DNA from: Dactylis glomerata
Lineage: Eukaryota; Streptophyta; Magnoliopsida; Poales; Poaceae
Assembly (NCBI GenBank): GCA_007115705.1
Contig: QXEO01001579.1
Coordinates: 372,001 to 436,000, forward strand
DNA length: 64,000 nt
Reading direction: 5' to 3'
Shown: piece after piece, positions 44,870 through 55,066 of the stretch
Layout of the letters: every line of letters starts with the position of its first letter
How positions within the stretch are numbered: position 1 is the stretch's first letter
The notes under the pieces: generated by a model
Database searches by the model: none
What the model was told of the DNA's origin: nothing
What the model saw: the letters and a program-made list of their open reading frames with translations, nothing else
Position numbers and translations under genes: made by a program

Positions 44870-45330
44870 GACCAGGTCGGAGCGGGACGCCGCTCCGCAC
44901 ACCCCGTGTCGGCCTGTTAGCGCGAATTTCAAAGCAACCGGCGAGGCGTGGCACCGGCGATGGAGAAGATGGCCGGGGAGGGCGATGCCGCGGCGGCGCC
45001 ACGAAGCCGCCGACGCCGCGGCCTGGCCGCGGTGGAGGCGGCGGAGCAAGCTATGGAACTTAGGGTGGAGGGTGAGGAGATCTTAGGGTTGGGGGTGGGG
45101 GAGCTCGCCGGCGCCGGAGAAGGAGGCTGCCGGAGGAGGGAAGAGTAGAGGGGAGCTGGTCGGCGGTGCTGCGGTGGCGGTGGCGGTGGCGGTCAGCGGT
45201 GGCGGCGGCGATTCGAGGGAGGAAGTGTAGCAGGAGGTTGAAGAAGGCAAAAGGACGAAGGAGTCTGTGGTGGGCCAGCCCACCAGGACACGCCACGTCT
45301 ACACAGGTGTGCGGCGCCCCCCTCGCGGCC
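44870..45330. other. GC-rich island, possible captured gene 5' region
   Basis: CGG/CCG-rich with many CpG, unlike the surroundings. Frames are open on both strands (for example 44948-45148 on + and 44751-45002 on -) but low in complexity, and no domain is recognisable. On - it resembles the leader and first exon of a grass gene. It lies next to Helitron- and hAT-like ends, which are known to capture gene pieces. Confidence 0.35.
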
Positions 45331-46073
45331 GACCAGGTTGGAGGCTAGGCGCATAGGAACCATCACAGGAACATGCTCAGCACCTGTACCGCATCCTTAT
45401 CTACTCACCGGTGGTTATTGGTTAGGAGGACTCGAGGCGGGGATTCCGTGGTTGCAGCGTCAAGGCGCTTGTGCGGCGGTGGCCAGGGACGCTGATGGCG
45501 GCATCGCGGCTGCTGGAGGATGCATCCATGGGACCCGACTGATGACGGTTTTCTTTTTATTCGTTCATATTAGTCATGATTTTAGGGGTTGCGAAGGGCG
45601 GACGGGGAGGTGGAGTACTCGGTCACTCAATGCAAATTACTAAGTGCACACGGGCCAAAGATTTGATTAATGGTAGCGGTTGGATTGGTCTAATCCTGCG
45701 GTGTTAATAGATATGTGTACGTTTTGTGGTGTGGTTGTAGAATAATTCAAGTTTGCTATTTTATTAGTAAAATTGTAGTATAGATATGTGTTTTGTATAC
45801 CGAACGTGAGAGTTTCTGTTTGCCAGAAGTTTTTTGTTCTTAAGGCGTTTTTTGTGTTTAGTGCGTTTGTCGCGGTTTCGTTTGAGATATTGAAGACGTG
45901 TAAACTCGAATAGGAGGAACTTTGTATTTATTTATGCTTGTAATGTAAGATACATGGGGTGTCCCAAGAGATCCGGCCAATGACCCACGTTCTGGATCTA
46001 GAGGGCATTGCCCTAGGATAGCTTGTGGCTTTAATAGCCTTGTTTCTCTACTCTACTTTTGCGTACTTGCCGC
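45331..46073. other. Unassigned sequence before gag-protease of Tat-like copy 2
   Basis: No protein recognised. In the - direction this is where RT would follow protease, and it is absent. The stretch ATTTTATTAGTAAAATTGTAGTATAG near 45758 resembles ends of small DNA transposons. Confidence 0.4.
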
Positions 46074-49000
46074 CTATGTTGTCGAAGTCTTTTCCTTCTC
46101 TCCTGTAGCTTCCCCTGGGTCTGACGGCTGTACCCGCAGTTTCTTCACTTCTGGCTCTGCTGGATGTCCTTCAAGTTGTTGCGCGGCTTCTGTAGTCGCG
46201 CTTTTTGCCTTGTCTCTGGGTTGTCCGTAGTTGGCCATCATGCCAAAATTTTGGGCCATCTTGTGGAATTCCTTGTCGCATAAATCCGATAGTTCAAAGC
46301 TTCCTTTTACCATGATAATTCCGTTGGGTCCTGGCATCTTGAGTACCAGATATGTATAGTGAGGAACTACCATGAATCGTGGAAACACGGGTCGCCCGAG
46401 GATCGCATGATATTGTGATGGCCAGTCCATGACTTCGAAGTCGAGCTTCTCTCTTCTGTAGTTTTGGCGATTTCCGAAGCGAACGTTGAGTGCTATTCGA
46501 CCTAGTGGATAATTAGCACTTCCTGGGACGATTCCGTGGAAGGAACAGTCTGTTGGTTTCAGAAACTCTAATGATATGTGCATTGCTCGGAGAGTTTTTA
46601 CGTATATAAGATTTATTACACTTCCTGCATCCATGAATATTCTGTCGACGTCATATGTCCCAATTTGAGCTTTGAGTACCAGAGGCGCGTTTCCCGGCCG
46701 AGGTACTATTATGGGGTGATCGTCCCTATTGAATTCTATGGGTTGCTCCGACCAGTGCAGATATTCCGTTGTTGCTGGAGGCGATGTTACTGCTAAGTTA
46801 ACTTGGCGAGTTATGCTCTTTTCCTCTTTGTTCGACTTTGGTACTGGTTGTATCATTACTGTGATGTGCCCTTTGGATGGGACATATCCTCCATCATTGT
46901 CGTGTCCCTGATTTGTCTGCTCTTGACCTTGAGAGGCTCCATTGTTTACTTGTTGATCTTTTGTAGTCACGTTGTTGGTGTTCCCATCGTATTCTTGTCT
47001 CTTTGCTTTGGCTTGTTTGCTTATTGCTGCCTCCTGGAGTTTCAAGAACGTTGTGCAATCTTTTATTGCGTGTCTGGAGACTCGTTTCCCATCGACGAAC
47101 GCGGAGTGTATATGACATGGTCCATTTAGCATATCCTCCGGTGATGGGTTGTATTCTCTAGGTTCTCTTGTCTGAAACCTTTTGTTGTAATCTTCTCTCC
47201 CGCTGCTGCGGTATCCCAAATTTCTATGGTCATTTCCTTGATAAGTACTATCTTTGTATCCCGCAGCTACTTGACTGTGGGAGCCGTGGTTGTCGTAATT
47301 GTGGGATCTCCTCCTTTGGCCGCCGTATCTGTTTCCTCTGTCGTCTTCTGGTGATCGCGTTCGTTTGTTGTTGCACGCGTCTTCGCCATCTGCAAATCTG
47401 TTCGCTATGTCCATTAAATTGGACACTGTCTTCGGCTTGATTCTGCCCATTTCTTCGACTAGGTCTCCTCGTCGTAGCCCAAGCGTGAAAGCGTCTATTG
47501 CTCTTTTGTCTGAAACTTTAACTGCAGAATTTTTGATAATGCTCCACCTTTGGATATACGACCTTAGTGTCTCGTTATGCTGCTGTACGCAGGCTTTGAC
47601 TTCCTCTATCGATGCTGGCCACTTGTATGTCGACTTGAAGTTACCTGTAAATTGTTTTGTGAGTTCCTCCCAATTTCCAATTGTTCCTTTTTCTAGCTTG
47701 CTCAACCATGATCTTGCTGCACCGGTGAGGTGTAGTTGCAAGCTTTGGATTGCTGTTTCCTTTGTTCCTCCCAGTATTTTCATTGCCTGTAGGTAATCCA
47801 AGAGCCATGACTAGGGCTCCTGAGATCCATTGTATTTTTGTTGATCATGAGGTAATTTAAAACCCTTGGGTACTGACGTGGTGCGAACCCTGTGAGTAAA
47901 GCACGATGCCCCCATCTCTTTTTCGTCGTCTTTGTAGTCATATGCTTTGGTGGGAGTCCTGGACCTTCGGGTTCCTCCATGCTTTGGACTTTTGTGTCGT
48001 CTTGGTGATGGTGTTCTAGATCGTCGGTTGCTATTTCTGTGCCGAGGACTGTTGTGACGGCGTGGTGACCTTGATTTATGCATTCCTTTGTTGCGATGTG
48101 CCTCCTCTTCTTTTGCTGTCAATTTATTGCCTAACATCCTTAGGCCTTAGTGCTGCTCGGTGCATATGTTCTCTTGGGTCTCCTGGGCTTGGCCGTGTTG
48201 TGTATAGATATGTTTGTGCTGCCATGAGCGTTGCTTCCGGCATCTTTGGTATGATGTTACCTTGCTCGTCGACCGATAGGAAGGACGAGTCGAGATTTTT
48301 GGAAAGGCATTGCCTTTCAGAGTGTTCGAAGTTTTCAAACCTTGATCCATGTCGACGATGCCTTCTGCTATTTGTGTATGATGCGTCGCTGCGTGCTTTA
48401 TGATAAGCTATGCTTGCTGCAATGGCTGAATCTTTCCTCTTCTATATTTCAATTCTCACCTTTGCTAATTGCTTTGACTGCTGTCTTAGGGCATAGTGAT
48501 ACCCTAACAGCATATTTTTGCTTGCATCTGCTGGTATTGGTGCACCATGTTCCATGGCTGTTTTGATTATCCTCCACTCTTCGACATAGTCGAATTTTCT
48601 CTCTGCTTGCAAGGGAATCTGCAGTTTCTCCTTCTGCTAAGTGATTTGCTCCTCTATTTATGTTTGCTGGGTTGACCACTGGATTGTTGTTTTCATCGAA
48701 TTCTTCTAAGTTATCTCCTACAATGGCGAGTACTTGATACCGATTGTCGAACTTGCTGTTGAAGCTTGAGAAGATTGAGTCGTCATCCGCATGAAGCTCT
48801 AGTCCTGTTTCCCAGGTATCTGTTGACTTGTCTGAAGCATCACCATGGGAGATCATGAGGTCTTCGAGTTGATCTCCTAAGTCAAAATTTTCCATGTTTT
48901 CATCGACTTCTGCGATTTCTGTTGCTGCGAAGCTGGCCGACGAATTTGCTTCGCTGGAAGAGCCCACTGATGATTCTGACATTGCAGCTGTCTTGGCTTT

Positions 49001-49105
49001 GCTTGCCAACTGATCCGGCGAGACCGAATCTGAAAGGCGAATTGAACCTAAATATCCGACGCGAAAATTTAGGCTTCCGATCGTCAGGTCCATGTCTTGA
49101 TCCAT
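46074..49105 (-). pseudogene. gag: Gag-protease of Tat-like copy 2
   Basis: The N-terminal part begins at ATG 49105 (MDQDMDLTIGSLNFRVGYLG) and runs to 48449 with an acidic, Ser-rich region. After shifted and stopped stretches, 48137-47811 carries an Arg/Ser-rich basic region (RSPRRHNSPRHRNSNRRS). A TAG at 47811-47813, probably from TGG, is followed in frame by the capsid (LQLHLTGAARSWLSKLEKGT, FTLGLRRGDLVEEMGRI). Protease follows (VDRIFMDAGSVINLIYV; DAG instead of DTG/DSG, near 46625) with LGRPVFPRFM. The frame ends at 46074 and no RT follows. It lies on - opposite to the + gene at 27422-40718. Confidence 0.8.
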
Positions 49106-50077
49106 GCTCTCGGATATTGGAGTGAAGTTTGACAGGTGAGGTGATGGCGCGGTGATGATTATGTGAAAGCTTCTTCTTTAATACACGGCAACATCGACAG
49201 AAAACTTCTGGAGCCAAGTTGATGTGGGAATGTGTAGTAAATGACCGGCCAGTTGGAAAACCCCAAGAGAAGGTTTGATGAATATAGCAGCAAGTTTTCC
49301 CTCAGTTATGAAACCAAGGTTATCAATCCAGTAGGAGGATGAATACGACTGAAGGTGATGCTTGCTAGCTTCGCGACAGCTTCAGACAATTTATAGGGCG
49401 CCTCGTCCAAGCTTTGCTTTGCGAGCGGCAACGTGGAACCTGCACACAACACAACCAAATACTTTGTTCCCAACTTACGATGAGGTTGTCAATCTCACTG
49501 GTTTGCTTGAAACAAAGGGTATGAGCGTATCGAGTGGAAAGTGATGATAGTATGTGAGTAAAGTAAACAGTGCGAGTAAAGTAAACAGGTGATAGCAATA
49601 TAAAGGAAATAGGACCGGGGTCCACAGTTCACTAGTGGTGTCTCTCCATAAGATAAAATAACACATGCTGGGTAAACAAATTACAGTTGGACAATTAATA
49701 GAATAAAGACAACGTGATATGTCAAGAGGATCACTATGAGATTTACTCTGGGTATTACAACAAGATACATAGACCGCCATCCAACTGCATCTATGACTAA
49801 TAATCCACTTGTGGCAAATCAATCCGAGAACTCCACGAGTATTAAGTTGCGAACAACAGATAACTGCATTAAGAAAAGTGTGTAATGTAAACAAAGCATA
49901 TACCCTTGAGCATATGAATATTGTTTTCCCCCTAGTAGCAACGACACATCTACAACCTTAGAGGTTTCTGTCACTCCCCCAGATTAAATAGAGGCATGAA
50001 CCCGCTATCAAGCATAAATACCCCCTCTTGGAGTCACTAGCAACTACTCGGCCAAGATAGCTACTAACAACGGAGAG

Positions 50078-50560
50078 TGACGAGGTTCTACCTCGGCAAT
50101 ACCCATGTTTCGGGGCTTTCGATTCATGGAGCGCTTGTGGGATCCGGCGAACTCGACGGCTTCAGACAGAAACATGACGCACACGAATTTACCCAGGTTC
50201 GGCCCCCCGAAGGGTAAAGACCTACATCCTGCTTGTCTGATCTTGTATTGCTGGTATATGTGGAGCGGTTACAATGGTGCGCAGATGCAATTTGGCGGAG
50301 GTGGAAGAAGATATGGCGTGGCTAGCCTATGCGTGAGATCTATACGAGATATGGTGTCTATGCGAGTTCGGATCCTCCTCTCGGGGGCGCCCTTGGTGGC
50401 TTTATATATGCAGCCAGTTAGGGTTTACAAGTAATGCTTGCCTTCTACTCCAAGTCAAAGTGCTGGGCCTTGCGAGCTTCGGGTATCCTTCGAGCGGGCT
50501 TCTTCCTTGGCAGGAACTGGGTAGGCAAATATCGAGGACCGAGGGGTCATACCCTCGTCA
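50078..50560 (-). repeat. 3' LTR of the 4.2 kb element
   Basis: TGACGAGGTTCTACCTCGGC to CATACCCTCGTCA on +, 483 bp. TATATA at 50403-50409 lies in GGCTTTATATATGCAGCC. Confidence 0.92.
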
Positions 50561-50575
50561 GTAGCCCCCGAGTGC
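50561..50575 (-). other. Polypurine tract
   Basis: GGCACTCGGGGGCTAC on -, directly before the LTR start TGACGAGG. Confidence 0.75.
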
Positions 50576-50720
50576 CTGGGATAGTCGAAGACTATGGCAG
50601 AGACTCTAATCCGAGATTCTCCTTGACATCGTAGTCTTGTATGTCGCGTGTGAGGGCACCAAATAAAGCTCTTGCATGTCGTGGTCGGTGGAGTCGCATG
50701 GTGGCCGAATCATGATGTTG

Positions 50721-50807
50721 TCGAAGGCTTGCTGTAGGAGATGTCATGGTCGAATGCTTGCTGTAGGCGATGTCGTTGTCGAATGCTTGCTGTAGGCGAT
50801 ATCGTTG
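50721..50807. repeat. 29 bp tandem repeat, three units
   Basis: Units start at 50721, 50750 and 50779; core TCGAATGCTTGCTGTAGG. Confidence 0.85.
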
Positions 50808-50894
50808 TCGAGTCGGAATATGTCGAACCGAAGTCGACGTAGCAGACGGAGCGTCGTTGATAATTTAGAAGGCCGCTAAAGTTAACAGCGTATG

Positions 50895-51112
50895 GCGCAA
50901 CCCCCGAGCGTGTTGCTAACGCCGGGAGAATAGATGCCAATGCGAGGCGAAGCCCCCGAGCGTGTTGCCAACGTCGGGCGAATAGATGTCAATGCGAAGC
51001 GAAGCCCCCGAGCGTGTTGCCAACACCGGGCGAATAGATGCCAATTCGAGGCGGAGCCCCCGAGCGTGTTGCCAACGTCGAGGCGGAGCCCCCAAGCGTG
51101 TTGCTAACGCCG
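50895..51112. repeat. 52 bp tandem repeat carrying a PPT-like tract
   Basis: CCCCCGAGCGTGTTGC recurs at 50901, 50953, 51005 and 51057, exactly 52 bp apart. A shortened unit (CCCCCAAGCGTG) is at 51089. The tract equals the core of the element's own PPT. Confidence 0.88.
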
Positions 51113-51198
51113 GGTGAATGATTGAGTGGAAACAGCGAGACCCCAAAGTGCAATGGGTAAAGGTGTGGTACCCGACGCGTCCGTCAGGATACTTGAAG

Positions 51199-51518
51199 CG
51201 TCCGTATGTACGGAATTATCTCAGCAGAGCACGTATAGTTGTGTTGCCGGGCCTACAGTGTTGCTAACTGTGGACTTGCGTCCGTATGTCCGGAATGATC
51301 TCAGCAGAGCACGTATAGCTGTGTTGCCGGGCCAACAGTGTTGCTAACTGTGGACTTGCGTCCGTATGTCCGAAATTATCTCAGCAGAGCACGTATAGCT
51401 GTGTTGCCGGGCCAACAGTGTTGCTAACTGTGGACTTGCGTCCGTATGTCCGGAATTATCTCAGCAGAGCACGTGTAGCTGTGTTGCCGGGCCAACAGTG
51501 TTGCTAACTGTGGACTTA
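51199..51518. repeat. 80 bp tandem repeat, four units without indels
   Basis: Units start at 51199, 51279, 51359 and 51439. Core features are CGTCCGTATGT.CGGAAT, ATCTCAGCAGAGCACGT and GTGTTGCTAACTGTGGACTT. Only a few substitutions separate units, so amplification is recent. Confidence 0.95.
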
Positions 51519-51879
51519 TCTTCGACACTGTGTCTGAACGTGCTTGCGATGAATTTGATCCCTGCAGTCGAGGAGGTAGATACCTCGCACTCGACGATCA
51601 TTAGGCAAATAGACATATGCATAATGTGAAATAGACACATGTATAATGTTAAGGCAAAGCCCCCGAGTATCGGTCGCTGAAAGTGTCGAAAGCATACAGA
51701 AAGTAATGAAAGTAGTCGACTCATAGTTGAGGAAGACTTAGCTTTGGTATTTTCTCCCGGGGTGACCCCTGTCAGAGAAATCATCAAAGTGTCGGCTCCG
51801 AGGGGTCGAAGTGTGTCGGGTGAAGTCTTCCGCTCCGCAGGGGTCGAAGAATCTTGACGTGGAGGTCGAATGTCTTTGA

Positions 51880-52370
51880 TGACGGCACGGTCGAATTTGT
51901 TGTTGACCGCAGGGTCGAAGATCACGACGACGACAGGGTCGAAGATCATGGCGATGAAGGATCGAAGATCATGGCGATGAAGGGGTCGAATTTCTTGTCG
52001 ATGCAGAGATCGAATTTCTTGTCGATGAAGAGGTCAAATTTCCTGGCGATGCAGAGGTCGAATTTCTTGAAGATCTTGATGGCGAACTCGAAGATCATGT
52101 CGGCGGCGGCGTCGAAGACCATGTCGGCGGTGGCGGCGAAGACCATGTCGTCGGCGGTGTCGAAGACCATGTCGGCGGCGGCGTCGAAGACCATGTCGGC
52201 GGAATCGAAGACCATGTCGGCGGAATCGAAGACCATGTCGGCGGAGTCGAAGACCTTGGTGATGGCGGCGTCGAAGATCTTGACGCTTGATTCGAAGGTC
52301 ATGGTGATGGTGTCGAAGATCTTGGTGATGGAGTTGAACGTCTTGATGACGGACTCAAAGATCATGAGCG
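51880..52370. repeat. 21-27 bp repeat array, open on both strands
   Basis: TCGAAGA(C/T)CATG(T/G)CGGCG units vary between 21, 24 and 27 bp, always a multiple of three. On - (sense for the element) 51946-52365 stays open for 139 codons as a degenerate heptad of the type FDSADMV. On + 51854-52459 is open for 201 codons with SKTMSAE-type units. The periodicity alone can keep frames open; coding is unproven. Confidence 0.7.
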
Positions 52371-53760
52371 TGAGCTTCCGTGCACAGAGGCGAGGCGATG
52401 TCGAGCCCCCGAGCGAGGCAGAGTGCGCGACGGCGAGCCCCCGAGCATGGCGGCAGTGATGTCGCTCAAACTGCAGTCGATGAAGTAACGATGGCAGTGT
52501 AGTTGCTCGGACCGCGGTCGATGAAGTAGCAGCGGTGGACTTGGCGCGGACGGAGATCTACGCGGCTGAGTCTCAGCGACGTACTTGGCACGAACATGAG
52601 TCGATCAGCGGAGTCGCTTCGGACGGAGTCAATATGGCACCGTGTAGTAAATTAATCTGCACATAATGTGGAGCAGACTGCAGGCCCGAAATTTTTTCTC
52701 GTAAAGTTAGATTTATAACAAATAAATAGATACGCATCACCTGACTATTTACGTATAGACGATGAATTGTTTGTAGGATGTATGTAGTCGATCTGTATCT
52801 CTGGTACGGCTGATCGAGCCAAACAAATTGATGAAGACATGGAGCTTGCTGACCACCCGACACAGATGTTGAGGTAGAGAGAATGCTGGCAGAGGCCAAA
52901 ATATGCCAAAGTCACGACTGAAATTTCAACCATGTCATGCGCGTACCAGCACGATTAGAAGCTCCACCTCGTACATGTAAACAAATGTTTAGGCATGCAG
53001 ACAATAATAATTTAGAAAAGGAAAGCAACTTAATGAGAGAGGAGGCAATTAGCTTCAAATTTAACCAAACTCCACGCCTCCGCGTGGTGTAGTTGACATG
53101 GAAATCCAATCCCCATATGCATCGGGGAGATTGCATGTGTGCACGGGCAGCTTGGAGGAATCCTGGACCGATTCGACCCGCCTGGAGACTCATCGCTCGC
53201 TCGAGCTGCGTGCGGGTCACGCGTATCCGTCTTGCCGCACGAGTCGCACGCGGCGAATACGGCGGCCGCACTGTAGATTGGTTCCTTCGCCCTGGTCGAT
53301 CTTGAAGACGATTGCATAGACAGTGGTGAGGTCGATCCCGGGTGCTGCACTTTTTCGATCCCAAGCAGACGTTGAGGTTGGTCCGCATATGATCGAGCAT
53401 GCAATTATGCCTCAGCTCCTTGGGACTTGGACCGGTTTTGATTTGTTTTTCTACCACCGATTCAGATACAGCAAGGCGGACTTGCCAGGAGCCACTCGAG
53501 ACAGCTTGCCGCCAAGAAAAAGATCTGGCGATGGTCTTGAGACGTCGACGTAGCTGCTCACGCGTCTGCGTCTAGGACTCAGCTCGGTCGATCGTCGTGG
53601 AAGATGTCACCGAGTCCGCCTGACCCGGATACAACGGAAGTTTAGCTGATGAATTCGTAGATGCGATCTGGCCGCTGTGTGCGCCGAATTGCGAAGGTTG
53701 CCGATCTTGTTGATGAAGAAGTTGAGGGAGCCGGCGAGTCCGTAGATCCAGATCCCGTCG
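52371..53760 (-). other. Internal and leader region of the 4.2 kb element, no recognised gene
   Basis: Two more PPT-like CCCCCGAG tracts lie at 52406 and 52438. A - frame of 181 codons (52912-53457) overlaps another frame and matches nothing I know. The leader next to the PBS resembles that of Tat-like copy 1 (NMGIA.VE.RQLA.TVGTTG in translation across LTR and PBS in both). Confidence 0.45.
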
Positions 53761-53778
53761 TCCCCACGGTCGGCGCCA
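53761..53778 (-). other. Primer binding site of the 4.2 kb element
   Basis: TGGCGCCGACCGTGGGGA on -, two bases from the LTR end. Confidence 0.85.
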
Positions 53779-53780
53779 AT

Positions 53781-54263
53781 TGACGAGGTTCTACCTCGGC
53801 AATGCCCATGTTTCGGGGCTTTCGATTCATGGAGTGCTTGTGGGATCCGGCGAACTCGACGGCTTCAGACAGAAACAGGACGCACACGAATTTACCCAGG
53901 TTCAGCCCCCCGAAGGGTAAAGACCTACATCCTGCTTGTCTGATCTTGTATTGCTGATATATGTGGAGCGGTTACAATGGTGCGCAGATGCAATTTGGCG
54001 GAGGTGGAAGAAGATATGGCGTGGCTAGCCTATGCGTGAGATCTATACGAGATATGGTGTCTATGCGAGTTCGGATCCTCCTCTAGGGGGCGCCCTTGGT
54101 GGCTTTATATATGCAGCCAGTTAGGGTTTACAAGTAATGTTTGCCTTCTACTCCAAGTCGAAGTGCTGGGCCTTGCGGGCTTCGGGTATCCTTCGAGCGG
54201 GCTTCTTCCTTGGCAGGAACCGGGTAGGCAAATATCGAGGACCGAGGGGTCATACACTCGTCA
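53781..54263 (-). repeat. 5' LTR of the 4.2 kb element
   Basis: 483 bp, TGACGAGGTTCTACCTCGGC to CATACACTCGTCA on +. Confidence 0.92.
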
Positions 54264-54672
54264 GAGAGCATGCAAGATCATAAATAATATAGAGATTACA
54301 TAAGATAAAATTCAGTACTTCAACTCAATCATAACACCAATATTCATCGGATCTCAACAAACACAACATGTATAATTACATAACGGTGATCTCGATCATG
54401 TAAGGCAGCTCACGAGATCTAAACATGAAGCACATGATGGAGAAGACAACCATCTAGCTACTGCTATGGACCCATAGTCCAAGGTAGACTACTCACTCAT
54501 CGCGCCGGAGGCAAGCATGGTGATGAAGAAGACCTCCGGTGGCGATTCCCCTCTCCGGCAGGGTGCCGGGAAGAGCTTCTGGACCCTCCCAATCTTCGGG
54601 TCGACGGCGGCGGCGGATCGCGATGTGTTCTGGAAAAGTGATTGGGTCTTTAGGTTTTTCCCGTCGGGGGGT

Positions 54673-54767
54673 CTTTATAGGCGAAGATGCGGCGTCAGAA
54701 GTGGACCAGGGGGCCCACACCATAGGCTGGCGCGGGCCAGGGGTGGGTCGCGCCCCCTGGTGGTGTG
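54673..54767 (-). promoter_or_regulatory. LTR promoter module: hairpin plus TATA box (array LTR copy 1)
   Basis: Hairpin 54716-54767 (CACACCATAGG / CCTGGTGGTGTG), then CGCCTATAAAGACC on -. Confidence 0.6.
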
Positions 54768-55049
54768 GCCACCCTCTGGTCCGGCTCCGTCTCCTCTTTG
54801 GTCTTTTGGAAGCTCCGTGAAATATCTGGACGTCTGGCTTTGGTTTCGTCCAATTCTGAGAATATTTCCTGTGTAACTTTCTGAAACACAAAAACAGCAG
54901 AAAACAGGGAACTGGCACTGTGGCATCTCGTTAACAGGTTAGTTCCGGAAAATGCATAAAAATGCCACGAAGTGTAACAAAACACTAAGCAAATGGTATA
55001 AAAACAAGCATGGAGCATCAAAAATTATGGATACGTTGGAGACGTATCA

Positions 55050-55066
55050 GCATCCCCAAGCTTAAC
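55050..55066 (-). other. Polypurine tract of the array element
   Basis: GTTAAGCTTGGGGATGC on -, directly before the LTR start TGATACGTCTCC. Repeated at 61696 and 63850. Confidence 0.78.

Larger units (their letters stand above)
50078..54263 (-). mobile_element. Non-autonomous Tat-like LTR element, 4.2 kb, repeat-rich, no protein recognised
   Basis: It is flanked by GAGAG at 50073-50077 and 54264-54268. Both LTRs are 483 bp and differ at 11 sites (2.3%, near 0.9 million years). The PBS (53761-53778) and PPT (50561-50575) show it lies on -. The 3.2 kb between them hold four sets of tandem repeats and no gag, protease, RT or integrase. The undisturbed target exists at 60909-60920 in LTR copy 2 of the host array. 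Confidence 0.93.
49142..55049 (-). repeat. LTR copy 1 of the tandem array, split by a nested element
   Basis: It starts TGATGGCGCGGTGATG and ends GGAGACGTATCA on +. About 7 differences from copy 2 over the first 405 bases (near 2%). Positions 50078-54263 plus one GAGAG copy are a later insertion. Confidence 0.88.

Noticed and set aside
44751..45348. Overlapping frames of 60-100 codons on both strands as possible host genes
   Set aside because: They are open because of high GC and low complexity, have repetitive composition, overlap on both strands and show no known domain.
50895..51518. CRISPR array
   Set aside because: Repeats are head-to-tail without unique spacers and lie inside a plant LTR element.
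52912..53457. 181-codon - strand frame as a gag of the 4.2 kb element
   Set aside because: No capsid, zinc knuckle or protease motif; a second frame overlaps it and composition is not gag-like.
54493..54926. Arg/Pro-rich frames repeated at 54493-54918 and 61138-61572
   Set aside because: Both are the same LTR region of the tandem array; the similarity is from LTR duplication, not from a conserved gene.
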